This document shows positions 8,707-17,278 of a stretch of 64,000 bases of DNA, piece after piece. The stretch spans positions 62,001-126,000 of the forward strand of contig NZ_JAYRCK010000009.1 in the NCBI RefSeq assembly GCF_036409475.1. Direction: 5' to 3'. Numbering within the stretch: position 1 is the first letter of the stretch; each line of letters begins with the position of its first letter. The position numbers and the translations under genes were made by a program. The stretch comes from Scandinavium sp036409475 (GTDB lineage: Bacteria; Pseudomonadota; Gammaproteobacteria; Enterobacterales; Enterobacteriaceae). Under the pieces are notes generated by a model that worked only from the letters and a program-made list of their open reading frames with translations, made no database searches and was not told the origin of the DNA.

Positions 8707-9780
8707 ATGGATAAAAAGCTTAAAATCGCGGAAATTGCCGCCCGAACAGGCCTTTCCGCCAGTACCGTTTCCCGGGTGTTAGCAGGCAAAGCTAACACCA
8801 GCGAAAAGGCGCGAAACCAGGTGCTTTCCTGTGCACGCGAACTGGGCGTTATGGAAGGCATCGCCGCCGGGCGCATGCTGCTGAACAGCCTGATTGTCTT
8901 TGCCCCGCAGCGAGCTTTTGATGAGCGATCGGACATCTTTTATTACCGTGTGATCCAAAGCATCAACAAAGCGCTTACACCCCATGAAGTGCGGTTGCGC
9001 TATTGCGCCCTGGAGGAAAACGACTGCGACGCAAACCTCTTTCTGGCTCGCATGAATGAAAGTGAAACGCAGGCGGCCATTTTGCTCGGTATCGACGATA
9101 CGCATATTCACGACCTGGCGGCTGACTTAGCCAAACCTTGTGTGCTCATCAACTGTCGCGATGAAAAAATGCGTCTGCCGTCGATTGCGCCGGATCACCG
9201 TTTGATTGGTCAGTTCGCAGCACGCTATCTGTTTGATATGGGGCATCGCTCAGTGATGACCGTGATGTGCCTGCGGCGTTATACGATGGAACTCAGGCTG
9301 GTGGGCATCCGCGAGGCGTGGAAGAACGGCAATCTGCGTTTTCAGGACAGCCGGGACTTGATAACCGTCCCCAGTTTCAGCGCCAAAGAAACTGAAGAAA
9401 ATGTTGGTACATGGCTGGACAATCAAAAGGGCAAACCGTTGCCCACGGCTTTTTTGGTCGGTGGGGATTTCATGGCTGCCGGTACCATCAATGCCTTGCA
9501 GCAGCGCGGTTTACGCGTGCCACAGGATGTGTCGGTGATGAGCATTGACGGTTTTAATCTGGCCGCTATTCAGGATGTGCCGTTGACGGCGGTTCATGTT
9601 CCGCGTGACGAGCTGGGCGTTGAGGCGGTGCAAATGCTGCAACAAAGGTTGATTCGCCCTGAAGGACCTTGCGGAAGCTTGCTTTTACATGGTCAGTTGG
9701 CGGTGAGGGAATCCGTACGGCGGATACGTCCTGGAACACGACGCACCGCCGTAGAAAGGGAAGGGTTGTACGACGATTAA
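8707..9780 (+). CDS. LacI-family transcriptional regulator
   Basis: A 357-residue repressor with an N-terminal LacI helix-turn-helix (KIAEIAARTGLSASTVSRVL) and a periplasmic-binding-protein-like effector domain (about 65-330). The start at 8707 follows GGAGG; an in-frame ATG six codons upstream is less likely. It is divergent from the MFS-GH31 pair and convergent with ybiU (the stop codons overlap), so the MFS-GH31 pair is its likely target. A motif related to those in its own promoter is found in front of ybiU, ybiV and pflE, so a wider role is possible but unproven. Confidence 0.87.
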   Translation: MDKKLKIAEIAARTGLSASTVSRVLAGKANTSEKARNQVLSCARELGVMEGIAAGRMLLNSLIVFAPQRAFDERSDIFYYRVIQSINKALTPHEVRLRYCALEENDCDANLFLARMNESETQAAILLGIDDTHIHDLAADLAKPCVLINCRDEKMRLPSIAPDHRLIGQFAARYLFDMGHRSVMTVMCLRRYTMELRLVGIREAWKNGNLRFQDSRDLITVPSFSAKETEENVGTWLDNQKGKPLPTAFLVGGDFMAAGTINALQQRGLRVPQDVSVMSIDGFNLAAIQDVPLTAVHVPRDELGVEAVQMLQQRLIRPEGPCGSLLLHGQLAVRESVRRIRPGTRRTAVEREGLYDD

Positions 9781-11042
9781 ACCGGCATGCCCAACGCGCG
9801 TTTGCCGTGGTCGTTCAAATCATCGAGCGTAAAGCGCGCCTCCCAACTGGTTTCATAATCTTCACGCGGGAAGTCGCCCGGAGAAGCGCCTTTCTCCAGC
9901 GCCACTTTCACCTTCTGCGCGTACGCCAGATTCTTCTCGCACAACGGCGCTGCAGGGATATACATCACGTTGCCCCAGCCTTGCTGCTCAGTCACGGGTG
10001 CCACCGAGTGGATAACATCGCAATGCCACCACACGGAATCTCCCGCATTCAGCGCAGGAATGGAAGTCAGCGCTTTCATCAACAGCGGATGCCACTGCTC
10101 AGAAATCGGCAATACACGGCCCGGCGCAACGCCACACAGTTCATCTTCCGGTACGTCGTCCAGCAGAGGACGCAGCAGGATATAGGCCATCGCTTCCGGG
10201 ATGGGCACCACGTGGAGCAAGCCCTGATGCGGGATCATTTCCGACAGCGCCGTCCAGCCCTGGAAGGTACGGAACACGGAACATTTGGTGGTGTTGTCGA
10301 CCGTGTACTCTTCCACTTCTGTGCGGTGCGCCGCATCCCACGGGTCGAAACGAGTGAAATCGCCGTTAAAGACACTGGCGAAAACCTGCTGATAGGCAGG
10401 CAGCAGCCAGCGTTCCAGTGCGCCGGAATCGGTATGCGCACCCAACCCTTTTGAAGTGGTTCCCGGTGGGCGACGACGAATACGATCCGGATAAATAACG
10501 CTGACATCGGGGTCAAACCACTGCTTTCCTTCACTTTCAAAACGCCACAGACGGTTCAGGAATGACTGTACGCTAGCCATTTCGTGGCTCTGACGCGCCT
10601 GCATTTGCGCCTGTGACCAGTAGATCGGGTAGATCTCCGGGCGAGAAGCACTCAGCGTGCCGAAGAAGTTATCGCCGGGGCCTTTATACACTTCGTCGAA
10701 ATGGTTGCGGTCGAGATATTCCAGCATTGAACGATCCCAGCCCAGCGCCTGCTCGCTTGAGAAATGACCTTTGATTACCGCACAGCCGCGACGTTTGATC
10801 TCTTCACGTTGTGCCTCAGTGACGCGGCCTGCCGCCAGCTCAGCATAATCAATAACAGGCCACACCGGCTTGCCTGCTGCTTTCAAAGCATCAATTTCAG
10901 CGACGCGAGATTCAATATGCGCGCTGAGTTTGTCGAACACGGCCTGCACGTCGCCAATCTGCGCTCGTAGCGCTTTTTTCATTTCACGGATAGCCGTTTT
11001 GTGGTCGGCGGGCAGGGTTTCATGGGTAAAGGTAAGCGTCAT
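9777..11042 (-). CDS. ybiU: DUF1479 protein YbiU, Fe(II)/2-oxoglutarate dioxygenase-like
   Basis: A 421-residue cytoplasmic protein of the DUF1479 family, the expected neighbour in this order. The fold is that of Fe(II)/2-oxoglutarate-dependent oxygenases. A metal-site HxD is visible in GLGAHTDSGALERW and a distal His in WWHCDVIHSV, consistent with the HxD...H triad. Substrate and reaction are not known. An exact 14-base motif shared with the ybiV and pflE/fsaA promoters lies 16-31 bases before its ATG, implying common regulation with the glycyl-radical sugar-phosphate genes. Confidence 0.92.
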   Translation of the reverse strand: MTLTFTHETLPADHKTAIREMKKALRAQIGDVQAVFDKLSAHIESRVAEIDALKAAGKPVWPVIDYAELAAGRVTEAQREEIKRRGCAVIKGHFSSEQALGWDRSMLEYLDRNHFDEVYKGPGDNFFGTLSASRPEIYPIYWSQAQMQARQSHEMASVQSFLNRLWRFESEGKQWFDPDVSVIYPDRIRRRPPGTTSKGLGAHTDSGALERWLLPAYQQVFASVFNGDFTRFDPWDAAHRTEVEEYTVDNTTKCSVFRTFQGWTALSEMIPHQGLLHVVPIPEAMAYILLRPLLDDVPEDELCGVAPGRVLPISEQWHPLLMKALTSIPALNAGDSVWWHCDVIHSVAPVTEQQGWGNVMYIPAAPLCEKNLAYAQKVKVALEKGASPGDFPREDYETSWEARFTLDDLNDHGKRALGMPV

Positions 11043-11057
11043 GGTGGACCTCTCAAT

Positions 11058-11073
11058 ATTTCATTCGAAAGTA
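11058..11073. promoter_or_regulatory. Shared operator, copy 1 (ybiU control region)
   Basis: ATTTCATTCGAAAGTA, identical over 16 bases to 12081-12096. It shares the 14-mer TTTCATTCGAAAGT with 15589-15604 (reverse strand). It is a TTTC-N4-GAAA inverted repeat located just upstream of the ybiU start, downstream of a plausible minus-strand promoter (TTGCAT and TAAAGT separated by 16 bases), as expected for a repressor site. Confidence 0.65.
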
Positions 11074-11195
11074 ATTAAACTTACAAGTGATACTTTAAGT
11101 TAAAAAATGGTTAATGCAAGTTAAAAGGATTGAGGTGTTTCACAAACCGGAGAAGAGAAGAAGGGCAAGGCCGGAGCGAGCGCCCCGGCAGAAGA

Positions 11196-12011
11196 TCAGA
11201 GATCGAACGGAGAAGCGTTATCCAACACGGCCTGAATGACGTTCAGCGCGCCATCATGGTTGTTGTCGTCAGTCTGGTTGCGGGCAATAGATTTGATGCT
11301 GTCGGCAGCGTTCGCCATAGCAAACGAGTATTTCACCAGTTTCAGCATTTCAGCGTCGTTAGCGCTGTCACCAATGCCCACGCACTCCTGCGGCGATACT
11401 TGCCAGTTTTTCAGCAGACGGCTGATGCCGTTGGCTTTGTGCAGGCCAGGGATTATCAAATCAACAAAGCCAAAGCCGCTGGTGACAGGCTTCATGATGC
11501 CGTCCAGAGAGACATGCAGCACGTTGATCAACTGAGGGATTTCGCTGTCAGGCAGGTTCAGTGAGAACTTGAAAATCTTGTCATCGATCTGCTGATAATC
11601 AGAGACAGGCTTCAGGCGGTGATAGTGCTTAGACATCAGTTTCACAAATGCTTCCGGTGCTTTGTCACTGACATAAGCACTTTTCAGCCCACAGGCCACA
11701 AAGTTCAGCTGCGGGTCTTTGAGCAATTCGCCAATCACGATTTGGGATTCATGACGTGTTAACTCGCCATGAAACAGTTCTTCGCCATGCTGGTAAACCA
11801 ATGCACCGTTCTCAGCGACGAAGGAGATCTGATCGCGGATGTCCGGGAAGAAGGAGATCAACTGGTAATACTGGTTGCCGCTGGCCACCACAAATTCAAT
11901 GCCACGCTGTTTAAGCTGCTGAAACTGCGCCATAAAGCGGTCTCGCGAGTACTGCTTGGCATCATTAAGGAAAGTTCCGTCCATATCTGTGACGATAACT
12001 TTAATGGTCAT
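11196..12011 (-). CDS. ybiV: HAD-family sugar phosphatase YbiV
   Basis: A 271-residue HAD (Cof-type) phosphatase. The N-terminal DMDGTFLND motif carries the nucleophilic Asp and the general acid. The C-terminal GIGDSANDAEML binds Mg2+, and a cap domain occupies about residues 85-185. The E. coli enzyme dephosphorylates sugar phosphates such as ribose 5-phosphate, glucose 6-phosphate and fructose 1-phosphate. The ATG at 12011 follows GGAG and gives the E. coli N-terminus; upstream residues in frame are not conserved. It sits between ybiU and pflF, all on the minus strand but with separate control regions. Paralogue ybjI lies at 47264-48079. Confidence 0.94.
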   Translation of the reverse strand: MTIKVIVTDMDGTFLNDAKQYSRDRFMAQFQQLKQRGIEFVVASGNQYYQLISFFPDIRDQISFVAENGALVYQHGEELFHGELTRHESQIVIGELLKDPQLNFVACGLKSAYVSDKAPEAFVKLMSKHYHRLKPVSDYQQIDDKIFKFSLNLPDSEIPQLINVLHVSLDGIMKPVTSGFGFVDLIIPGLHKANGISRLLKNWQVSPQECVGIGDSANDAEMLKLVKYSFAMANAADSIKSIARNQTDDNNHDGALNVIQAVLDNASPFDL

Positions 12012-12080
12012 ACATTGAGCTCCTGAATATTCCGGCAAACAGAAGCATTCTAGTGATAATGTGACGGGAACCACAAATTT

Positions 12081-12096
12081 ATTTCATTCGAAAGTA
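12081..12096. promoter_or_regulatory. Shared operator, copy 2 (ybiV control region)
   Basis: ATTTCATTCGAAAGTA, identical to the site before ybiU. It lies 70-85 bases upstream of the ybiV start and just after the pflF terminator. Confidence 0.65.
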
Positions 12097-12101
12097 CAAA
12101 C

Positions 12102-12130
12102 AATGCGGCAGCCCTTTAGGCTGCCGCATT
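12102..12130 (-). terminator. Terminator downstream of pflF
   Basis: A 12-base perfect stem (AATGCGGCAGCC and its complement) with a five-base loop. On the minus strand it is followed by TGTTTGT. It separates pflF from ybiV. Confidence 0.7.
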
Positions 12131-12138
12131 CTGAAATG

Positions 12139-12212
12139 CCGGGTGGCGGCTGTCGCCTTACCCAGCCTACAAAGCAAGGTAGGCCGGGCAAACGCAGTGC
12201 CGCCCGGCAATT
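12139..12212. repeat. REP/BIME-type repeat after pflF
   Basis: Paired GCCGGGTGGCGGCTGTCGCC and GCCGCCCGGC-type palindromic units with AGGCCGGGCAAACG between them, typical of enterobacterial REP clusters at gene ends. Confidence 0.7.
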
Positions 12213-12216
12213 GACG

Positions 12217-14649
12217 TCACAGCGTATGTTCAGTACGAGCAATAATATCGTCCTGAGCATCCGGAGACAGCGCAGTAAAGAACGCCGAATACCCCGCGAC
12301 ACGCACCACCAAATCACGGTACTGATCCGGGTGTTTCTTCGCGTCCAGCAGCGTCTCGCGCGACACGATGTTGTACTGAATATGCCAACCCTTATGCACC
12401 TCGAAGAAGGTGCGCAGCAGCACCATCAGCTTCTGGCGATCAGACTCGTTATCCAGCGTGGCCGGGTTCAGCTTCTGGTTGAGCAGCACGCCACCCAGAA
12501 TGGCTGCGGTGGGCAATTTACCCACAGAGCCAATCACCGCCGTTGGGCCGAGATGGTCGGTTCCGGAAGCCGGGCTTGCGCCTTCAGCCAGCGGCGTCTT
12601 CGCTTTACGTCCATCTGGCGTTGCCATGGTGGCGGCACCAAACGGCACGTTGGCAGAGATAGACGACGTGCCTGCGTAGTAGTTGCCGCCAATCGGGCCG
12701 CGGCCATGGCGCGGGTTGTGATATTGCTTCAGCTCGTCGATATAAGTCTGATAAGCGCGGGTCAGCAGTTCATCAACGCTGTCATCATCGTTACCGTATT
12801 TTGGTGCGCCATTGATCAAGCGCTGACGCAACTGTTCGTGAGTCAGGCCTTCAAAGTCTTCAGCCAGCGCTTTTGCCAGTTGTTGCTGACCAATCGCGCC
12901 CTGCTCGAACACCAGTTTTTTGACGGCGGCGAGGCTGTTGCCCAGGTTGGCGATCCCGACTTGCAGGCCGGAAACCCAGTCGTATTTTGCGCCGCCTTGC
13001 TTAATGCTTTTCGCGCGTTCGATGCAGTCATCCACCAGCGCAGAACAAAGAATGTCATGCACGTTCTCTTCGAGCATGGTGTCGACCACGTACTCGATTT
13101 CAATCGACTTACGGGTGTAATAGCGAATTTGGGTATCCCACGCCGCCATCACTTCGTCGAAGTTGCTGAAGTTACCTTCGGACAGCGCTTTCACCTGCGG
13201 CAGGAACACTTCGTTGCTGGTGGCGTCTCGGCCGCCTTCCATCGCCGCCAGCATCACGCGGGCGAAGTTGATAAAGCTCATGCCTGTGCAACGATAACCC
13301 CATTTGCCGCCGACCGCCGTTTCGATACAGCCGATGGCGGCATAATCGTAAGCATCTTCTTTTTCCACGCCGAGCTTGATGAATTCAGGGATCACAATTT
13401 CGTCGTTGTTAAACGCTGGCATGCCGAAGCCGCAGCGGATCACCTGCACGCAAGCGTCGAGGAAATCGCTGCTCATGCCAGCGTGGTAACGCACGCTGAG
13501 GTTAGGCTGAGTCGAACGCAAGCGGCCGCAGGATTCCAGAATGGCGTAGGAAAGCGGGTTCACCGCATCCATGGCTTCGTCGTTCACCAGTTTCTGACCG
13601 CCGATAGTGACGTTCTGATACAGCGGGCTGCCTGCCGAGGCTTTTGAGTGTGAGCCGGAACGGATTTTGTTCACTTCCAGCAGCTTCAGCCAGCAGGAGT
13701 GCAGCAGCTCGATAGCCTGTTCGCGCTCAAGCGAATTGTTGAGCTCCACATCACGACGGTAGAACGGATAGAGATACTGGTCCATTCGACCAAACGACAC
13801 GGAGTGACCGTTGGATTCAACCTGCAAAATCAGCTGGATGAAATAGCACAGCTGCAATGCCTGCCAGAAGGTTTTCGGCGGTTCATGCGCGATGATGTCG
13901 CAGTTTTCCGCCATCGCCAGCAGCTCATCACGACGGCTTTCGCGTGTTTCTGTTGCTGCCATGGAGCGTGCCAGGTCGGCAAAGCGTTTGATGTGCAGGC
14001 TGACCGCTTCCAGCACGATATCAATGCCTTTCAGGAACTGTTCGCCGTGCAAATCTTCCAGTACGGTCAGGTTAATGCGCGAGCGGCGTTCAGCCACTTT
14101 TTCACGCAGGCCATCCAGCCCTTTTTCCAGCAGCAGCGGGAAGTTCACCGCCAGGTGCGCATCGCCGGAGGTCATGTTGCCTTCGGCTTTGATAATACCG
14201 GTTGCCAGCAGGGTTTTTTGTTCGTCGGTGAACATGCCGTAGCAGCGGTCCTGCACCGTCTGGCCATTCCACCACGGGCAAATTTCATGCAAAACGCGTT
14301 TATTTTCTTCGCTGACGGAGAAACCCGCACCCGGACGATCGGCCAGATCGTCAATTTCTTTTTCAATCCAGCTGACGGTGTATTCCGGGAAAATTGGGGC
14401 GGCACGGACTTCGCTCGCCTGGTTGCCGATGATCAGCTCATCGTGCTTGATCCAGATGGTGCGTTCTGCCAGGTGATGAGCCAGCGCCAGCGCACGACGC
14501 ACCGGAATCGGCTTATCCATATTTTGCTGGTAAACGGTGGTGTAATGGCGTGCACGCTCGGTACAGACTGGCGGCTTGACGATATGAATCAGGGCATCTT
14601 TATGCGCCTTGATGCGGTCGGTCAATTTGTCGAGAGTCAGGGTAGTCAT
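12217..14649 (-). CDS. pflF: Glycyl radical enzyme PflF (YbiW)
   Basis: An 810-residue glycyl radical enzyme. The C-terminal glycyl-radical motif is RVAGYSAFF (about residue 785) and the active-site Cys lies in AIGCIETAVGG (about 430). It is oxygen-sensitive and needs the activase encoded four bases upstream. Long annotated as a formate acetyltransferase; a recent proposal, from memory, is that this family cleaves 1,5-anhydroglucitol 6-phosphate to 1-deoxyfructose 6-phosphate, which an FSA-type aldolase then splits. The adjacent fsaA fits that proposal. Pyruvate formate-lyase activity is unlikely because the tandem Cys-Cys of PflB is absent here. Confidence 0.9.
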   Translation of the reverse strand: MTTLTLDKLTDRIKAHKDALIHIVKPPVCTERARHYTTVYQQNMDKPIPVRRALALAHHLAERTIWIKHDELIIGNQASEVRAAPIFPEYTVSWIEKEIDDLADRPGAGFSVSEENKRVLHEICPWWNGQTVQDRCYGMFTDEQKTLLATGIIKAEGNMTSGDAHLAVNFPLLLEKGLDGLREKVAERRSRINLTVLEDLHGEQFLKGIDIVLEAVSLHIKRFADLARSMAATETRESRRDELLAMAENCDIIAHEPPKTFWQALQLCYFIQLILQVESNGHSVSFGRMDQYLYPFYRRDVELNNSLEREQAIELLHSCWLKLLEVNKIRSGSHSKASAGSPLYQNVTIGGQKLVNDEAMDAVNPLSYAILESCGRLRSTQPNLSVRYHAGMSSDFLDACVQVIRCGFGMPAFNNDEIVIPEFIKLGVEKEDAYDYAAIGCIETAVGGKWGYRCTGMSFINFARVMLAAMEGGRDATSNEVFLPQVKALSEGNFSNFDEVMAAWDTQIRYYTRKSIEIEYVVDTMLEENVHDILCSALVDDCIERAKSIKQGGAKYDWVSGLQVGIANLGNSLAAVKKLVFEQGAIGQQQLAKALAEDFEGLTHEQLRQRLINGAPKYGNDDDSVDELLTRAYQTYIDELKQYHNPRHGRGPIGGNYYAGTSSISANVPFGAATMATPDGRKAKTPLAEGASPASGTDHLGPTAVIGSVGKLPTAAILGGVLLNQKLNPATLDNESDRQKLMVLLRTFFEVHKGWHIQYNIVSRETLLDAKKHPDQYRDLVVRVAGYSAFFTALSPDAQDDIIARTEHTL

Positions 14650-14653
14650 CGTA

Positions 14654-15553
14654 TTATCCTCGTAGGGTCGCAGTCAGCCCTTTATCCCGGGCAATACGCT
14701 GGGCAAAATCCAGCAGTTCCGGGGCATCGAGCGGCTTGTCAGGGGCAGAATAGGGCACGCCAAGCAGGGTGTATTTGTTCATGCCCAGCGTGTGATAGGG
14801 TAAAAAGTGAATGTCGCTGACGTGCAGCTCGTTCGCGGCAAAGTCAGCAATGGCTTCAATGGACGCCTCATCAGCGTTAAAGCCCTGAATTAGCGGCACG
14901 CGAATGGTCATTTTCTTTCCGGCAGCCGCCAGTCGTTTCAGGTTATCGAGCACACGTTTGGCCGAGCCGTCTGTCCACTGCTGGAATTTATCGGCATCCA
15001 CGTGTTTGAGGTCGGCGAGAAAGAGGTCGATATACGGCAGTGCCGGTTCAAGGTATTTCCACGGCACGTGCAGGCAGGTTTCAACCGCGGTGTGAATGCC
15101 TTGTTCATGGCTGCTTTTCAGCAAGGCCAGCGCCATTTCCGGGTTCATAAACGGTTCGCCACCTGAAAGCGTCAGGCCACCGCCGCTGCGATCGTAAAAT
15201 GGTTTGTCGCGAAGCACGGTCGCCATAATATCGTCGACGCTTTTCTCTTCGCCGCAGACGGTCAACGCCTGAGTCGGGCAGACGTCGTTGAGCGCTTTAA
15301 GATGTGAACCTTCGAGTTTTTCGCGGTGGATGATCAGGCCATTCAGCGCGCGTTCAATAACACCGGGTGCCGCCTGCTGGCAAAGATCGCAGCCTTCAAG
15401 GCACAGACGTGCGTCGAACAGTAAATCCTGTTCACGGGCACGGCTTTCCGGGTTCTGGCACCAGCGACAGCCCAGCGAGCAGCCTTTCATAAAGACAACG
15501 GTACGGATGCCGGGGCCATCGTGGGTGGAGTAGCGCTGAATATTGAAGATCAT
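14654..15553 (-). CDS. pflE: Glycyl-radical enzyme activating protein PflE (YbiY)
   Basis: A 299-residue radical SAM activase with the cluster motif CSLGCRWC (CxxxCxxC, about residues 25-32), followed by a Cys-rich insertion (CLEGCDLCQQ and CPTQALTVC) that would hold extra Fe-S clusters, and the GGEP motif (SGGEPF) that binds SAM. It generates the glycyl radical on PflF, encoded four bases downstream in the same transcript. The length equals that of the E. coli protein. The upstream region shared with fsaA contains the perfect inverted repeat at 15589-15604. Confidence 0.93.
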   Translation of the reverse strand: MIFNIQRYSTHDGPGIRTVVFMKGCSLGCRWCQNPESRAREQDLLFDARLCLEGCDLCQQAAPGVIERALNGLIIHREKLEGSHLKALNDVCPTQALTVCGEEKSVDDIMATVLRDKPFYDRSGGGLTLSGGEPFMNPEMALALLKSSHEQGIHTAVETCLHVPWKYLEPALPYIDLFLADLKHVDADKFQQWTDGSAKRVLDNLKRLAAAGKKMTIRVPLIQGFNADEASIEAIADFAANELHVSDIHFLPYHTLGMNKYTLLGVPYSAPDKPLDAPELLDFAQRIARDKGLTATLRG

Positions 15554-15588
15554 CTTTCACCTCTTTGCTTTCGTATAAAGATTAAATA

Positions 15589-15604
15589 ACTTTCGAATGA
15601 AAGT
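15589..15604. promoter_or_regulatory. Shared operator, copy 3 (pflE / fsaA intergenic region)
   Basis: ACTTTCGAATGAAAGT is a perfect inverted repeat (six-base arms, four-base spacer). It is 36-51 bases upstream of pflE and 84-99 bases upstream of fsaA. On the reverse strand it contains TTTCATTCGAAAGT, exactly as before ybiU and ybiV. It may control both divergent units. Confidence 0.7.
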
Positions 15605-15687
15605 AATTTTGACGTGAATCAACTAAGCGAGAGGTTGTGGCATGGTAATTTTAAAGCATGCAGAATCTCACAATTTAAGGAACGGTT

Positions 15688-16350
15688 ATGGAACTCTATC
15701 TCGACACTTCTGACGTTGCGGCGGTCAAAAAACTGGCCCGTATTTTCCCACTGGCAGGGGTGACCACTAACCCGAGCATTGTTGCCGCAGGCAAAAAACC
15801 GCTCGACGTGCTGCTGCCGGAATTGCAGGACGCGCTGGGTGGCAAAGGCCGTCTTTTCGCGCAAGTGATGGCGAACACGGCAGAAGGGATGGTGGAAGAT
15901 GCGCGTAAGCTGCGCAGCATTATTTCTGATTTAGTGGTGAAAGTCCCTGTCACTGCGGAAGGCCTGGCGGCAATTAAGCTGCTGAAAGCGGAAGGCATTC
16001 CAACGTTGGGCACCGCGGTTTATGGTGCTGCGCAAGGAATGTTGTCTGCTCTGGCGGGCGCAGAATATGTTGCACCTTATGTGAACCGCATTGACGCTCA
16101 GGGCGGCAGCGGCATTCGTAGCGTGGAAGAGTTGCAGCAGTTACTGGAACTGCACGCGCCGCAGTCAAAAGTGCTGGCTGCGAGCTTTAAAACGCCGCGT
16201 CAGGCACTGGATTGCCTGCTGGTAGGTTGTCAGTCCATTACGCTACCGCTGGATGTCGCACAGCAGTTTATTGCATCACCTGCGGTGGATGCCGCCATTG
16301 TTAAGTTCGAACAGGACTGGCAGAGCGCTTTTGGACGTACGTCGCTCTGA
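15688..16350 (+). CDS. fsaA: Fructose-6-phosphate aldolase FsaA
   Basis: A 220-residue transaldolase-family class I aldolase. The Schiff-base lysine is Lys85 in LVVKVPVTAEG. The enzyme cleaves fructose 6-phosphate to dihydroxyacetone and glyceraldehyde 3-phosphate and accepts hydroxyacetone, so it could split 1-deoxyfructose 6-phosphate. It is transcribed divergently from pflE-pflF with a shared regulatory site between them, supporting a joint pathway. It is followed by CCCTC-type palindromic repeats and a terminator. Confidence 0.94.
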   Translation: MELYLDTSDVAAVKKLARIFPLAGVTTNPSIVAAGKKPLDVLLPELQDALGGKGRLFAQVMANTAEGMVEDARKLRSIISDLVVKVPVTAEGLAAIKLLKAEGIPTLGTAVYGAAQGMLSALAGAEYVAPYVNRIDAQGGSGIRSVEELQQLLELHAPQSKVLAASFKTPRQALDCLLVGCQSITLPLDVAQQFIASPAVDAAIVKFEQDWQSAFGRTSL

Positions 16351-16355
16351 TTTTT

Positions 16356-16488
16356 CCCCTCTCCAAAAAGGAGAAAACGGCGCAGTAGTGTCCCCTCGCC
16401 CCTTTGGGGAGAGGGTTAGGGTGAGGGGAAAAGAGCGGTGCGGCCTGATGCCCTCACCCCAACCCTCTCCCACGTGGAGAGGGAGCAA
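16356..16488. repeat. CCCTCACCC/CCCTCTCC palindromic intergenic repeat cluster
   Basis: Several imperfect inverted units rich in CCCTCTCC, CCCCTCGCCCC and GGGTGAGGG lie between fsaA and moeB. The same repeat family occurs at 23091-23222. These G+C-rich palindromes are common between genes in enterics. Confidence 0.75.
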
Positions 16489-16494
16489 ACACTA

Positions 16495-16520
16495 AAAACG
16501 GCAACTCAGGTTGCCGTTTT
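16495..16520. terminator. Bidirectional terminator between fsaA and moeB
   Basis: Arms AAAACGGCAAC and GTTGCCGTTTT around a four-base loop, with A/T-runs on both sides. It serves both convergent genes. Confidence 0.8.
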
Positions 16521-16525
16521 GCTAT

Positions 16526-17278
16526 TTATCCCCCGCAAACCTCGCACCCGGCAAAACGCATCAACTTCATCTCGCGGAACTGGCAGGTCATCGCGTCGTA
16601 CATCACGATTTTCCCCGCAGCAGGCGTACCGTAGGCCGTCAAAAGCTTAATGGCTTCCATTGCTTGCAGCGCTCCAATGACTCCCACCAACGGTGCCATT
16701 ACGCCCGCTTCCACGCAGGTGAGGGCATTTTCACCGAACAAGCGGCTCAGACAGCGATAACACGGTTCTCCCTCCTGATAAGTGAACACGCTGATTTGCC
16801 CTTCCATGCGGATAGCCGCCCCGGACACCAGCGGCGTTTTACGCTGAAAACAGCCTGCGTTGAGCTGATTGCGGATCTGTACGTTGTCGGTACAGTCGAG
16901 CACCAGATCGTGAAGCGCGATTTGCTCTGCCAGCCCGGCATCATTCAATTGCGCATTAATGCAGGTGAACTGCACATGCGGGTTGATGTTTTGCAGCGAG
17001 GCGCGCGCGGAATCCACTTTCGGCTGGCCGAGAGTCGCATCGCTGTGTAGCGTCTGACGTTGCAAGTTCGACAGCGACACGGTATCGAAATCGAGCAGCG
17101 TCATCTGCCCGACACCGGCAGCGGCCAGATACTGCGCCGCAGCACAACCCAGCCCGCCTAAGCCAACGACCAGCACGCGTGAGGCTTTGAGCTTCTCTTG
17201 CCCGTCAAAGTCGAAACCGCGCAACACGATTTGCCGGTTGTAGCGCAGCATCTCCGCATCGCTCAGTTCGACACTCAT
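16526..17278 (-). CDS. moeB: Molybdopterin-synthase adenylyltransferase MoeB
   Basis: A 250-residue E1-like enzyme that adenylates the C-terminal glycine of MoaD for sulfur transfer in molybdopterin synthesis. The nucleotide motif GLGGLGCAAAQYLA lies near residue 40. CYRC and CEVC are the two Zn-binding Cys pairs. The ATG at 17278 follows GGAGG and overlaps the moeA stop, so the two are cotranscribed and probably translationally coupled. Confidence 0.95.
   Translation of the reverse strand: MSVELSDAEMLRYNRQIVLRGFDFDGQEKLKASRVLVVGLGGLGCAAAQYLAAAGVGQMTLLDFDTVSLSNLQRQTLHSDATLGQPKVDSARASLQNINPHVQFTCINAQLNDAGLAEQIALHDLVLDCTDNVQIRNQLNAGCFQRKTPLVSGAAIRMEGQISVFTYQEGEPCYRCLSRLFGENALTCVEAGVMAPLVGVIGALQAMEAIKLLTAYGTPAAGKIVMYDAMTCQFREMKLMRFAGCEVCGG

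Noticed and set aside
12061..13647. Long open frame opposite pflF
   Set aside because: It is antisense to a well-conserved glycyl radical enzyme gene, has unusual composition (many His/Arg/Gln) and no ribosome site; a shadow of pflF codon use.
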